DNA of 64,000 bases. Origin: KBS50 sp042434095. GTDB taxonomy: Bacteria > Actinomycetota > Actinomycetes > Mycobacteriales > Micromonosporaceae. The number at the start of each line of letters is the position of its first letter. The stretch's first letter is position 1. Positions 32,465-40,861 of the stretch are shown here, piece by piece. The stretch is from positions 1 through 64,000 of the forward strand of contig NZ_JBHLUE010000019.1 in assembly GCF_042434095.1 (NCBI RefSeq), given 5' to 3'. The notes beneath the pieces were generated by a model, which did not search any database, had not been told where the DNA came from, and saw only the letters and a list, made by a program, of their open reading frames with translations. A program made the position numbers and the translations under genes.

Positions 32465-33727
32465 ATGGAGCTGACGTTCGGTCGCAGAGCGCTGTTCGCC
32501 GTTGTCTGCGCGGTCGCCGTGGCGACCGTCTACGCGGCACAGCCCGTGCTCGCCCAAGTCGGCGCGGACCTTGGCGTGCCCGACGCCGAGCTGGGGTGGA
32601 TCGTGGCCGCCGGACAGCTCGGTTACCTGGCGGGGCTGGCCTTCCTCGTCCCGCTGGGCGACTTGATCGATCGGCGCGGGCTCATGGTCGGGCACCTCGG
32701 GCTGGCCGCGGTCGGTACGGTGCTGGCCGCGGTCGCCGGCCGCACGTGGCTGCTGCTGCTCGGGCAGGCCATCGCCGGCCTGTTCGCGGTCGTCGTCCAG
32801 ACGACCGTCGCCTACGCCGCCGCCCTGGCCACACCCGACGAACGCGGCCGCGTCCTCGGCACGGTGACCTCCGGGGTCGTCGTCGGCATCCTCGGTGGTC
32901 GCGTGGCGGCCGGCGCCCTCGCCACGGCGTGGGGCTGGCGCGCTGTCTATAGCGCGCTCGCCGCGCTGCTGATCGGGCTGGCGCTGCTCGTGCGGACGTT
33001 CCTGCCGCCGGATCCGCGCACCGACCATGCCAGCTACCGGCAGGCGCTCGCGTCGCTGGGACGGCTGTTCGGCGACCAGCTGTTCGTCTCGCGGGGGCTG
33101 ATCGCGTTCTTCCTGTTCGCCTCGTTCGGCACCCTGTGGAGTGGCCTGGCACTCCCCCTGGGATCGGCCCCGTGGCAGCTGAGCACGGCGCAGATCGGCC
33201 TGTTCGGAATCGCCGGCCTCGCCGGTGCGCTCGGCGCCGCCCGGGCTGGACGCTGGGCCGACGCCGGACTCGCCCATGCCGTGACCGGCGGGGCACTGGT
33301 GCTGCTCGCCGCCGCCTGGCTGGCCATCGCCCAGGCGTCGTGGTCGCTGTGGCTGGTCGGCGCCGGCGTGCTCGTGCTCGACTTCGCCGTGCAGGCCGTG
33401 CACGTGAGCAACCAGCACCTGCTCACCGCCGCCTACCCGGACCGCACCAGCAGCGTCATCGGCGGCTACATGATTTTCTACTCCCTCGGGTCGGGCCTGG
33501 GAGCAACCGCCACCACCACGGCCTTTGCCGCCACGGGGTGGACCGGCTCCAGCATCCTCGGCGCCGCCTTCGCCGCCTGCGCCCTGCTGGTGTGGACGTT
33601 CAGCCGCCGATCCGCTCCCCGCGGCGCAGGTCTGCGCCACTCGCCGTACCGGACGGCGCCGGCCGCCGCGTGCGGCGCGGCCGGCGCATCGGGTCAGCGG
33701 GAACGATGTGGCGCTCGTCAGGCGTGA
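32465..33727 (+). CDS. MFS efflux transporter
   Basis: The 420-residue protein has about 12 membrane helices and the MFS loop 2-3 motif GDLIDRRGLMV. It opens MELTFGRRALFAVVCAVAVATVYAAQPVLAQVGADLGV and continues VSNQHLLTAAYPDRTSSVIGGYMIFYSLGSGLG, as in drug:H+ antiporter-type exporters related to aromatic or drug efflux. A short Arg/Ala-rich tail follows the last helix. It is divergent from the HxlR regulator and has the operator in its promoter. AGGGAGC precedes ATG 32465. The 3' end overlaps the convergent MarR gene by 10 bp. Confidence 0.9.
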   Translation: MELTFGRRALFAVVCAVAVATVYAAQPVLAQVGADLGVPDAELGWIVAAGQLGYLAGLAFLVPLGDLIDRRGLMVGHLGLAAVGTVLAAVAGRTWLLLLGQAIAGLFAVVVQTTVAYAAALATPDERGRVLGTVTSGVVVGILGGRVAAGALATAWGWRAVYSALAALLIGLALLVRTFLPPDPRTDHASYRQALASLGRLFGDQLFVSRGLIAFFLFASFGTLWSGLALPLGSAPWQLSTAQIGLFGIAGLAGALGAARAGRWADAGLAHAVTGGALVLLAAAWLAIAQASWSLWLVGAGVLVLDFAVQAVHVSNQHLLTAAYPDRTSSVIGGYMIFYSLGSGLGATATTTAFAATGWTGSSILGAAFAACALLVWTFSRRSAPRGAGLRHSPYRTAPAAACGAAGASGQRERCGARQA

Positions 33728-34140
33728 ACGACGGCGGCGAGCAGCCGCCGGAACGTCTGCGCGTCGGCCGGGGACAGGGGCGCCAGGAAGTTCCGCTCGA
33801 CCTCCATCGTCGTGGCCAACGCCGCGGTCAGGGTCTCGCGACCGTACGCGGTGAGGGCGACGACGTTCTTGCGACGGTCGTTGGCGGCGGGGCTGCGACT
33901 CACCAGCTTCTTGGCCTCGAGCTCGTCGATCAACGCGACCATGGTGGTGCGATCCAGGTCGAGGCGGCGGGCGACCTCCTGCTGGGACTGCGCCTCCTGG
34001 TCGTCGATGGCGATGAGCACCGCGCACTGCCGGCCGGTGATGCCGTGCGGCCGCATCGCCGCCGCGGTCAGCTCGGCGTGCCGCAGCTGGGCGTGTTTGA
34101 GCAGGTAACCGAGCCGGTCGGCGATTCGCGGTGTTGGCAC
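33718..34140 (-). CDS. MarR-family regulator
   Basis: The 140-residue protein has the MarR winged helix: GITGRQCAVLIAIDDQEAQSQQEVARRLDLDRTTMVALIDELEAKKLVSR, then the wing NDRRKNVVALTAYG. No Cys is positioned for redox sensing. It is divergent from the LLM oxidoreductase gene, and a perfect palindrome fills the 59-bp gap, so it should repress both itself and the oxidoreductase. It may respond to a phenolic or hydrophobic ligand. Confidence 0.92.
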   Translation of the reverse strand: MPTPRIADRLGYLLKHAQLRHAELTAAAMRPHGITGRQCAVLIAIDDQEAQSQQEVARRLDLDRTTMVALIDELEAKKLVSRSPAANDRRKNVVALTAYGRETLTAALATTMEVERNFLAPLSPADAQTFRRLLAAVVHA

Positions 34141-34163
34141 CCGGCCAGTTTAAGCTTAGGCTG

Positions 34164-34184
34164 ATCGTCAGTCTTACTGACGAT
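34164..34184. promoter_or_regulatory. Candidate MarR operator
   Basis: ATCGTCAGT (34164-34172) and ACTGACGAT (34176-34184) make a perfect inverted repeat with a 3-bp spacer. It sits centrally in the divergent MarR/LLM promoter, 15 bp upstream of the oxidoreductase ATG. Confidence 0.85.
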
Positions 34185-34199
34185 TTGGAGAGCTGACGA

Positions 34200-35072
34200 A
34201 TGCCGGTGAGTTTCGGGATCAAGACCAGCCAGCTGGGCCTCACGTACGAGCAGATCCAGCGCACCTGGCGGGAGGCCGACCAGCTCGACGTGTTCGAGCA
34301 CGCGTGGCTCTGGGACCACCTGGTCCCGTTGCGCGGCGACGTCGACGCCGACGCGCTGGAGGCATGGACGCTGCTCGCGGCCCTGGCCGCCCAGACCAGC
34401 CGGCTGCGGCTCGGAGTCATCGTCACCAGCAACCGGCTGCGCTCCCCCACCCTGCTGGCCAAGATGGCCGCCACGGTGGACGCGATCGCCGGCGGGCGGC
34501 TCGACTTCGGCATCGGCGCCGGCGGCAGTCGGGTGGCCGGCCCGAACCCGGCGGTACGAGAGTTCGCCGCGTACGGCTTTCCGCTGGTGACGCCCGGGCG
34601 GGCCGTACGCGACCTGGCCGAATCCCTCGACGTGATCACCCGGATGTGGACCAGTGAACAGCCGTTCGACTACGACGGACCCTGGCTGAGGCTGCGCGGC
34701 GCGGTCTGCGCGCCCCGGCCGGTCCAGCGGCCGCACCCGCCGATCATGATCGGCGGATCGGGCGACCGCCTGCTGCGGCTCGTGGCCGAACACGCCGACC
34801 TGTGGAACTACCCCGGCGGGCTCGACGACGGCTTCGCCGACCGCGACGCCCAGCTGGTCCGGCAGTGCCGGGCGATCGGCCGGGACCCGGCCGCCATCAC
34901 CCGGTCCATGCAGCTGATCGTCCGCGCGGCCGAACCCGACGCCGCCGCCAAGGCCCGGGCCACCATCGAGCGGATGATCGACGCCGGCGTACGGCACATC
35001 GTGCTCGCCGCGGTGCTCGGCGACCGCGGCGTGCGGTGGCTGGCCGACGAGGTCGTCCGGCCGTTCAGCTGA
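34200..35072 (+). CDS. LLM-class flavin-dependent oxidoreductase (luciferase-like)
   Basis: The 290-residue protein has the F420/FMN-dependent luciferase-like pattern: VFEHAWLWDHLVPL near the N-terminus, then LAALAAQTSRLRLGVIVTSN, AKMAATVDAIAGGRLDFGIGAG and the phosphate-binding PPIMIGGSG. Many actinomycete members use F420. The substrate is unknown. ATG 34200 has GGAGAG 8 nt upstream, and a MarR operator candidate stands directly before it. Confidence 0.9.
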   Translation: MPVSFGIKTSQLGLTYEQIQRTWREADQLDVFEHAWLWDHLVPLRGDVDADALEAWTLLAALAAQTSRLRLGVIVTSNRLRSPTLLAKMAATVDAIAGGRLDFGIGAGGSRVAGPNPAVREFAAYGFPLVTPGRAVRDLAESLDVITRMWTSEQPFDYDGPWLRLRGAVCAPRPVQRPHPPIMIGGSGDRLLRLVAEHADLWNYPGGLDDGFADRDAQLVRQCRAIGRDPAAITRSMQLIVRAAEPDAAAKARATIERMIDAGVRHIVLAAVLGDRGVRWLADEVVRPFS

Positions 35073-35170
35073 ACCGAGCCGCGGCGCTGCTGCGCCTGCG
35101 GCGCGGGTCAAAGTCCTCGGTCGCGCCGCAGGCCGGCCAGGGGCTTTGACACGCGCCCTAGGCTCGCGTC

Positions 35171-35779
35171 GTGAACCATCCCGATATCGAGGCGTGGGAT
35201 GCCTGGCGCCCGATCCAGCTGGCGCAACGCCTTCGCGACCTGCAGATCCCCTGGTACGTCGGGGCCGGCTGGGCGGTCGATCTGTTCCGCGGCGAGCAGA
35301 CCCGGGCCCACGACGACCTGGAGGTCGCCGTCCCCGCGGCGCATTTCGGGCTCCTGCCGCCGCTGTTTCCCGAGCTCGACTTCTGGGTGCCGGTGGGCGA
35401 GGGCGTGCTGGCGCCGTTGACCGCCGACACGTTGGCTGGCGACTCGCATCAGACCTGGGCCTGGGATCCGGCGGCCGGAAGGTGGCGCTTCGACGTCTTC
35501 CGCGAGCCCCACGACGGGGATGTCTGGATCTGCCGCCGCGACGAACGGCGGATCCGCCGGCCGTACCGCGAGATCATCCGGCGTAGCGCCGAGGGCATCC
35601 CATACCTGGCCATCGAGGCCGTTCTGCTGTTCAAGGCCAAACACGCGCGCGACAAGGACGAGGCCGACTTCGCCGGCGCGCTCCCGCTGCTGTCCCGCGC
35701 GGAACGCGGCTGGCTGGACGCGACGCTCGGCCTGGTCCACCCGGGTCATCCATGGCGAGCCAGGCTGCGGGCCTGCTGA
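35171..35779 (+). CDS. Nucleotidyltransferase-fold protein
   Basis: The 202-residue protein begins at a GTG (35171) MNHPDIEAWDAWRPIQLAQRL. The core is WYVGAGWAVDLFRGEQTRAHDDLEVAVP, the GG/GW(G)S...D-x-D pattern of MNT/aminoglycoside nucleotidyltransferases, with the expected acidic residues (HDDLE). C-terminal helices (PYLAIEAVLLFKAKHARDKDEADF) match the same group. It could modify an aminoglycoside-like substrate or act in a toxin-antitoxin context; no antitoxin gene is adjacent. Confidence 0.82.
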   Translation: MNHPDIEAWDAWRPIQLAQRLRDLQIPWYVGAGWAVDLFRGEQTRAHDDLEVAVPAAHFGLLPPLFPELDFWVPVGEGVLAPLTADTLAGDSHQTWAWDPAAGRWRFDVFREPHDGDVWICRRDERRIRRPYREIIRRSAEGIPYLAIEAVLLFKAKHARDKDEADFAGALPLLSRAERGWLDATLGLVHPGHPWRARLRAC

Positions 35780-35789
35780 GCGAGGGGAA

Positions 35790-35849
35790 TCACCCCGACG
35801 CGAACAGCACGGCCAGGGGCGCCTGCACGATCGACCGCACCACGTTCAT
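35790..35849 (-). pseudogene. 19-residue 5' stub of a gene coupled to the SnoaL-like gene
   Basis: Overlapping the SnoaL-like stop as ATGA is a short frame MNVVRSIVQAPLAVLFASG ending in TGA at 35790. It starts like a membrane or DoxX-type protein but stops after 19 codons, next to the end of the nucleotidyltransferase gene. A lost partner gene is the simplest reading, but a real micro-ORF cannot be excluded. Confidence 0.35.
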
Positions 35850-36286
35850 CGGACGGGACCTCCGTCGACCAGGCCGAGCTGCCGCAGCTGGGTGAACAGG
35901 TCGACGACGCCCCAGATCTCGGCGATCCGGCCGCCGGCGAACCGTACGACGAAGATCTCGTCGTACCGGACCGCTCGTCCGGTCGGCGGCATCCCCCGGT
36001 ACGGGCCGAGGTTGGTGCCGGTGACCGTGTTCCGGAAGACGATCTTGTCATCCTCCGCGATCGTGTCCTCGACCGTGACGTGAATGTCGGGGAACGCGCG
36101 CAGCAGCGCCGCCCAGATGAACTTGAGCGCCGCGGCGCCCGTCGCCTCGACCGGCGCCGGCGCGTGGAACAGGACGTCCGGCGCCAGTTCGTCGACCACC
36201 CTGGCGATGTGGTCGATGTCGCCGGAGTTCGTGGCCTCGTGGAAGCGCTGGAATACCGCCAGGTTGCTCGTTCGGGTGTCAGTCAT
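35846..36286 (-). CDS. SnoaL-like / ester cyclase family protein
   Basis: The 146-residue protein begins MTDTRTSNLAVFQRFHEATNSGDID and runs ALLRAFPDIHVTVEDTIAEDDKIVFRNTVTGTN, a cystatin-like alpha+beta fold used by polyketide cyclases and ketosteroid-isomerase-like proteins. Conserved His and Asp (PDIH) could act in acid-base chemistry. Its stop overlaps a 19-codon stub. It is transcribed away from the MerR/SnoaL pair, which contains a paralogue of the same fold. Confidence 0.82.
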   Translation of the reverse strand: MTDTRTSNLAVFQRFHEATNSGDIDHIARVVDELAPDVLFHAPAPVEATGAAALKFIWAALLRAFPDIHVTVEDTIAEDDKIVFRNTVTGTNLGPYRGMPPTGRAVRYDEIFVVRFAGGRIAEIWGVVDLFTQLRQLGLVDGGPVR

Positions 36287-36383
36287 ACCAGTACGACTGG
36301 ATGGGAATCGGTTTTGTGAGGTCCGACCGATCAGCGCGGACGCGGCGAACCGCCCGGCATGGCCGTGCGCATCGCGGTCCGGG

Positions 36384-36404
36384 TTGACGTTGTCGCGGCG
36401 TCAA
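36384..36404 (+). promoter_or_regulatory. Candidate MerR operator/promoter
   Basis: TTGACG (36384-36389) and CGTCAA (36399-36404) form an inverted repeat with 9-bp spacing about 18 bp upstream of the MerR ATG. TTGACG also fits a -35 element. If the start is leaderless, the wide -35/-10 spacing typical of MerR promoters would apply. Confidence 0.6.
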
Positions 36405-36421
36405 GGTGTCTGCTTGGAGGC

Positions 36422-37252
36422 ATGCGGATCGGAGAACTCGCCGAGCTGGTTGGGATCAGCACCCGGACCATCCGGCACTACCACCGGGTCGGCCTGCTGC
36501 CCGAGCCCGCCCGACGGGGAAACGGCTACCGGGACTACTCGCTGCGGGACGCCGTCGAGCTGGCCCGGGTCCGTCGCCTGGTCGAGCTGGGGCTGAGCCT
36601 GGCCGAGGTCGGCGACGTGCTGGCCGGCGACGCCGGCCGGGACCTGGCCGAAATACTCCGCGAGCTCGACGCCGATCTGGCCGCGCAGGAGTCGGACATC
36701 CGCCGACGCCGCGCCCGGCTGGCACAACTGCTCCGGCAGGCGGAGGAGGGGCTGCCCACCGCGCAGGCCCCGGTCTCCCCCGGCCTGGCCGGGCTCTTCG
36801 GCAGCATGGCCGAGGTCACCGCCGGTCGCCCTGGGCCGGAGTCGGCGATGGCGGCGAAGGACCGCGAGGTGATGGCGCTGCTGGAGACCGTGGGGGGCGC
36901 CCACGACACTGATTGGCTCGACATGCTCACCCAGGGCATGGCCGACGACCCCCGGGCGATCGAGCAGGCCCAGGCGGTGTACGCGCTCCTCGATGAGCTG
37001 GCCGGTGCGGCCACCGACGATCCGCGGGTGGAGACCGCCGCCCGGCTGATCGTGGCGTCCATCCCCGAGTCGGCCCGGCGAGCGATCCAGATCCCCGACG
37101 GCGTCTTCGAGGAGACCGGCGACGGCTTCGCCGCCGCCTTCTACGCGGACTTCGCCCCGGCCCAGGCGGCCGCCATCCGCCGCGCCCTCACGCTGCTGCG
37201 GCAGTCGTACCCGACCGATCGCCCCGACAACGAACAGGAGATCGCACCATGA
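36422..37252 (+). CDS. MerR-family regulator (TipAL-like)
   Basis: The 276-residue protein has the MerR DNA-binding head RIGELAELVGISTRTIRHYHRVGLLPEPARRGNGYRDYS and a coiled segment (LAEILRELDADLAAQESDIRRRRARLAQLL). The long effector-like domain has two helical halves, unlike short metal sensors. ATG 36422 sits 1 nt from GGAGG, so translation may be leaderless; a longer frame from 36359 is possible. Its stop overlaps the following SnoaL-like start, so regulator and enzyme are coupled and share a small-molecule signal. Confidence 0.88.
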   Translation: MRIGELAELVGISTRTIRHYHRVGLLPEPARRGNGYRDYSLRDAVELARVRRLVELGLSLAEVGDVLAGDAGRDLAEILRELDADLAAQESDIRRRRARLAQLLRQAEEGLPTAQAPVSPGLAGLFGSMAEVTAGRPGPESAMAAKDREVMALLETVGGAHDTDWLDMLTQGMADDPRAIEQAQAVYALLDELAGAATDDPRVETAARLIVASIPESARRAIQIPDGVFEETGDGFAAAFYADFAPAQAAAIRRALTLLRQSYPTDRPDNEQEIAP

Positions 37253-37668
37253 CATCCGAGACCACCTCGCCCGCCGCGAACATCGAGCTGTTGCGCGCCG
37301 CCTTCGCGGCGTTCAACGCCGGCGACGCGGACGCCTGCATGGCGTTCACCGCCCGGGACATGATCATCAACCTGGCCGAGCTGCCCGAGCCCCAGCAGGG
37401 ACAACAGACCTGGCGGGAGGGCTTCGAGATGATGCGGCAGGCCTTCCCGGACCTCCATGCACACATTGAGGACATCGTGGCCGCCGACGACCGGGTCGCG
37501 CTGCGGCTGCGGTTCCGCGGCACCCACTCCGGCGAGTTCCTGGGCATCCCACCAACGGGCAACCCCATCGAGTACGTCAGCCACGAGTTCTACCGGGTGG
37601 CCGACGGGCTCATCGCCGAGGAGTGGATATGCTCCGACATGGCCACCCTGCTGCGCCAACTCGGCTGA
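37249..37668 (+). CDS. SnoaL-like / ester cyclase family protein
   Basis: The 139-residue protein begins MTSETTSPAANIELLRAAFAAFNAGDADACMAF and continues RQAFPDLHAHIEDIVAADDRVALRLRFRGTHSGEFLGIPPTGN, the same NTF2-like family as the gene at 35846. It keeps PDLH and the Asp at the active-site end. It is coupled to the MerR regulator (ATGA), which is its probable controller. A strong two-way terminator hairpin follows at 37706-37731. Confidence 0.85.
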   Translation: MTSETTSPAANIELLRAAFAAFNAGDADACMAFTARDMIINLAELPEPQQGQQTWREGFEMMRQAFPDLHAHIEDIVAADDRVALRLRFRGTHSGEFLGIPPTGNPIEYVSHEFYRVADGLIAEEWICSDMATLLRQLG

Positions 37669-37705
37669 CGGGTGGCCACGGCCGGCCGGCCGGCAGCCAT
37701 CGGGC

Positions 37706-37731
37706 GCGGCGCCCCTCGGCAGGGGCGCCGC
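37706..37731. terminator. 11-bp perfect hairpin, two-way terminator
   Basis: Arms 37706-37716 and 37721-37731 pair perfectly around CGGC, between the convergent SnoaL-like gene and small membrane-protein gene. Both could end here. Confidence 0.8.
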
Positions 37732-37780
37732 TGGCCGAGCCCTTCATCGGGGGCGGTGGCCGAGCCCTTCATCGGGGCGG
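37732..37780. repeat. 25-bp tandem duplication spanning a stop codon
   Basis: Units 37732-37756 and 37757-37780 of TGGCCGAGCCCTTCATCGGG-type sequence are near identical. The minus-strand membrane gene ends inside the second unit, so the duplication extends past its stop codon. Confidence 0.8.
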
Positions 37781-38007
37781 CGGTGGCGGAGGACCGTGGC
37801 GTAGACGAAGACCACCGGCGCCGCGACGGCGACCACCCAGGCGGCGATGAGCGGCAGTCCCGGGTGGGCGCGGCCATGAACGCCGGACAGTCCCGCGGAG
37901 TTGAACCGCAGCGACCGGGTCATGTGGTGCCACCGGAACACCTCGAGCACCATGAGGAACCAGCTGCCGACCCAGAGCAGCCCGCTGGTCCAGCGGATCA
38001 GTCGCAT
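37744..38007 (-). CDS. Small two-helix membrane protein
   Basis: The 87-residue protein begins MRLIRWTSGLLWVGSWFLMVLEVFRWHHMTRSL and has a second helix LPLIAAWVVAVAAPVVFVYATVL. The short tail RHRRPDEGLGHRPR overlaps the tandem repeat. No family is recognised. It is 44 bp downstream, on the same strand, of the 902-residue protein gene, so it may be co-transcribed with it. Confidence 0.6.
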   Translation of the reverse strand: MRLIRWTSGLLWVGSWFLMVLEVFRWHHMTRSLRFNSAGLSGVHGRAHPGLPLIAAWVVAVAAPVVFVYATVLRHRRPDEGLGHRPR

Positions 38008-38051
38008 CCGGTGGCCTCCCGTCCCGCTCGGCTCCGGAGACCCTGTCGAGG

Positions 38052-40760
38052 CTACCTCTCGCCCTCGACTTCGGGGGATCCCTCGGATCCGGTGTCGGTC
38101 TCGCTCACGGGCTGGTCGTCAGCCTCCGAGCCGGCCGCGTAGTCGCTGCGGTACAGCCCGTCGAGCCGGCGGTCGAGTTCCGGCGCGTGGTGGTCGTGGT
38201 CGCGCAGCACCTCGCGCAACAGCTCCGGCTCGTGCGTGGCGGCCGCCTCCAGGAACGCCGCCAGCCCTTCGGGCGTGCCCGACACCGCCGGGCTGATCGC
38301 GGCCACCAACGGGCCCGGCCCCTTCGGGCCCACCGGCACCGACTTGGCGTACCGGTTGTTGAGGTCGGTGAGCAGCTTGTGCGCCCGCTCGTTCGCGGCC
38401 CGCTCCCGGTCGAAGAAGTCCTTCGGCAGGTACGTCAGCTGGCCGTCGACCGGCAGCTTGAACGCGGTGTGCAGCCACTGGCCGGACGGCCCGAGCTTCT
38501 CCTGCGCCACCAGGAACGCGACGTAGTTGCGGTCCTCGGGCCGGCCGGTCAGCTTGATCGACATCCGGTCCGCCGTCCAGGTGAGCTGCCACTGCAGCTG
38601 CACCTGCTGCTCCCGGCGGATGTCGCGGTGCTGCCCGCCGGTGGCAGCCGGGTCCACATCGTCCAGGATCACGTCGGCCAGGTCCCGGGCGGCCGGACCG
38701 TTGAGAACCGCCGAGGCGCCGACCAGCTTCCCGAACGCGGCCGGGTCCACCCCACCGCCACCGCCGCCACCGCCGCCCGTACCGCCGGATCCGGCTGAGC
38801 CACCGGCGGCGCCCGCGCCGCCGACGGCGCCGGCGATGGCCGCGGCGTCGCGCAGCCCCATCCGGGCCTGCTCCTGCCACACCGGCGCGGCGCTCACCGT
38901 GGCGGTCGGGATCCACCAGTCGAAGGTGTCGGCCAGCAGGGTCGCGGTGCCGGACGCCTGGCGGGTCTGCACCGGGCTCGCGCCGGCGATCAGCTCCACC
39001 TCGGACGTCGGCGTCGACGTGTGCAGCTCCAGCGCCATCACGGTCCGGGTGGTCCCGCCCAGCTCGGTGATCTCCTTGGGCCGGTACTGGGGGTGCTGCA
39101 TCTGGGACCAGTCCGGCTCCAGCCAGGTGGATCCGCTCGCCGAGGGCATGGTGCAGAGCGTGATCCGGTACGGCAGGGGACGCTCCCGTTCCAGCGGCTG
39201 GGTGACCACGTCCACCCCCAGCCGGGTCACCCGGGACTCCCGATCCCCGGTGGCCTCGATCGGCTCGCTGAGCAGCGGCCGGACGGTCACCGACACCGGA
39301 GCGTGGGTGGCCGAGGCGTGGCTCACGAACACCCTTCCGGTGACGGTCTCGCTGCGGTCCGGCTCGGTGGCGTTGTGCCGCAGCAGCGCCACCAGGTGCG
39401 CCAGGTTGAGGTACCCGCTGCTGAACAGCAGGTCCAGATAGTCCTGTTCGGCCTGCGCGTTGGCGGCCGCGATGCACTCGTCGATGTTGAGAATCGGGTA
39501 GATGGGCTCGTCGGTGACCGGCTCGGTGGCCCGGCCCAGCACCGCCGGCGCCGTCCAGCGCGCCCACATCGGACCCAGCCGGTCGGGAAGCTGGTTGAGC
39601 GGGTACGTGTTGGTCAGCCAGCCCGGGGTGATGCCGAGCGACTGGAAGATGACCCGGGCCTCGGCCTCCAGCGCGTCCCAGTAGTCGTTGGTGTGGGCCC
39701 GCAGATCCATCGCCCCGGCCGACCAGCGGTAGCAGAGCGGCCCGACCCGGGGCGGCCCGAAGATCGGGTCGATGACCTCGCTGGCGCGCAGCGGGGTGAA
39801 GTTGCCGTCCACGTGCACGGTGCGGCCGAGCCCGGTGGCCCGCATCTGCTCGGTCAGCCCCTCCAGCGCGTCGGCGAAGCCCAGCAGGTAGTCGTCGAAC
39901 TCGCCGGTGGAGCGGTACTCCGGGGACATGGCCTTGATCAGGGTCAGGTACGACAACACCCCGTACGTCACCCCGGGCACCATGGCGCGGTGGTCGAAGA
40001 CCAGCTCGGCCTGGTCGTAGAAGCGCGCGTAGTTCTCCGGGTGCAGGGTGTTCGGAGCGGGCACCCCGACCGGCATGTGGTACATGCCGGGCCACGGGAT
40101 CCACGGCCAGACCCGGGTGTAGTCGTCCCGGTTGAAGCCGGACAGCCAGGTGGAGGCGTCCAGCAGCCGGCCCACCGCGTCCGCGGCCTTCTGGTGGGCG
40201 TTGTGCACCTCCAGCAGCTTGACCTGCAGGTTGGCCTGGTTGACCACCCCCATGCCGAGCTCTTCGAGGTAGCCGTCCACGGCCAGCAGCGCGTTGTGCA
40301 GGTCCACCCGCATGTTGCGGACGTCCTGCAGCTGCCAGCGGATCTCCATGCCCTTGAGCCGCCGGTCCAGGTCCTGGTAGCGCCGCTCGACCAACTGTTC
40401 CACCGCGGACGGCCCGTCCTTGAGCAGCCCCAGGATCTTCGCCACGTCGACCGCGAAGCCGACCACGGCGACCACCTTGCCCAGCACGCTCGCGATCTCG
40501 CCGATGGCGTGCAGGAGCTTCATCGTGTCGTCCAGGACGCCGAGCCGGCCCAGCTTCTCCCGCGTCTTCGGGTCCGACGGGTCCGGCATGCCCTTGGCGA
40601 TGCCGTCGAACACCTTCTTCACCGTGTCCGGGCTGACCGGGAGGCTGCCGTTGGAGACGGTGTAGGTCGGCAGCGCGGTGTCCGGGCCGGGCCGGATCAT
40701 CCCGTTGCTGTCCAGGTACAGCCCGGCACCGATGCGTACGAGGAAGGCCGCGTCGCTCAT
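38052..40760 (-). CDS. 902-residue protein of unknown function with hydrophobic hairpin
   Basis: The protein begins MSDAAFLVRIGAGLYLDSNGMIRPGP. Residues ~90-125 hold a strongly hydrophobic stretch (IASVLGKVVAVVGFAVDVAKILGLL) followed by a long alpha-helical region with coiled-coil character (QLVERRYQDLDRRLKGMEIRWQ). The centre is aromatic-rich and soluble-looking (YTRVWPWIPWPGMYHMP). Later come beta-rich segments, a Gly-rich linker of about 30 residues near residue 690-720, and an acidic C-terminal tail. The helical N-terminus with an internal hydrophobic hairpin is reminiscent of pore-forming or insecticidal-type toxins, but no family is recognised and no signal peptide is seen. It faces divergently two membrane-protein genes. 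Confidence 0.7.
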   Translation of the reverse strand: MSDAAFLVRIGAGLYLDSNGMIRPGPDTALPTYTVSNGSLPVSPDTVKKVFDGIAKGMPDPSDPKTREKLGRLGVLDDTMKLLHAIGEIASVLGKVVAVVGFAVDVAKILGLLKDGPSAVEQLVERRYQDLDRRLKGMEIRWQLQDVRNMRVDLHNALLAVDGYLEELGMGVVNQANLQVKLLEVHNAHQKAADAVGRLLDASTWLSGFNRDDYTRVWPWIPWPGMYHMPVGVPAPNTLHPENYARFYDQAELVFDHRAMVPGVTYGVLSYLTLIKAMSPEYRSTGEFDDYLLGFADALEGLTEQMRATGLGRTVHVDGNFTPLRASEVIDPIFGPPRVGPLCYRWSAGAMDLRAHTNDYWDALEAEARVIFQSLGITPGWLTNTYPLNQLPDRLGPMWARWTAPAVLGRATEPVTDEPIYPILNIDECIAAANAQAEQDYLDLLFSSGYLNLAHLVALLRHNATEPDRSETVTGRVFVSHASATHAPVSVTVRPLLSEPIEATGDRESRVTRLGVDVVTQPLERERPLPYRITLCTMPSASGSTWLEPDWSQMQHPQYRPKEITELGGTTRTVMALELHTSTPTSEVELIAGASPVQTRQASGTATLLADTFDWWIPTATVSAAPVWQEQARMGLRDAAAIAGAVGGAGAAGGSAGSGGTGGGGGGGGGVDPAAFGKLVGASAVLNGPAARDLADVILDDVDPAATGGQHRDIRREQQVQLQWQLTWTADRMSIKLTGRPEDRNYVAFLVAQEKLGPSGQWLHTAFKLPVDGQLTYLPKDFFDRERAANERAHKLLTDLNNRYAKSVPVGPKGPGPLVAAISPAVSGTPEGLAAFLEAAATHEPELLREVLRDHDHHAPELDRRLDGLYRSDYAAGSEADDQPVSETDTGSEGSPEVEGER

Positions 40761-40861
40761 GGGTTGAGGGTAGGAGCGGGCGGCGGCGCGGTGAGTCGGA
40801 CAGCCGACGCTGCGGCCGGTCGGCTCGGCGGCAGCGCCGGCCGGCACGCTAGGCTCTGCCC

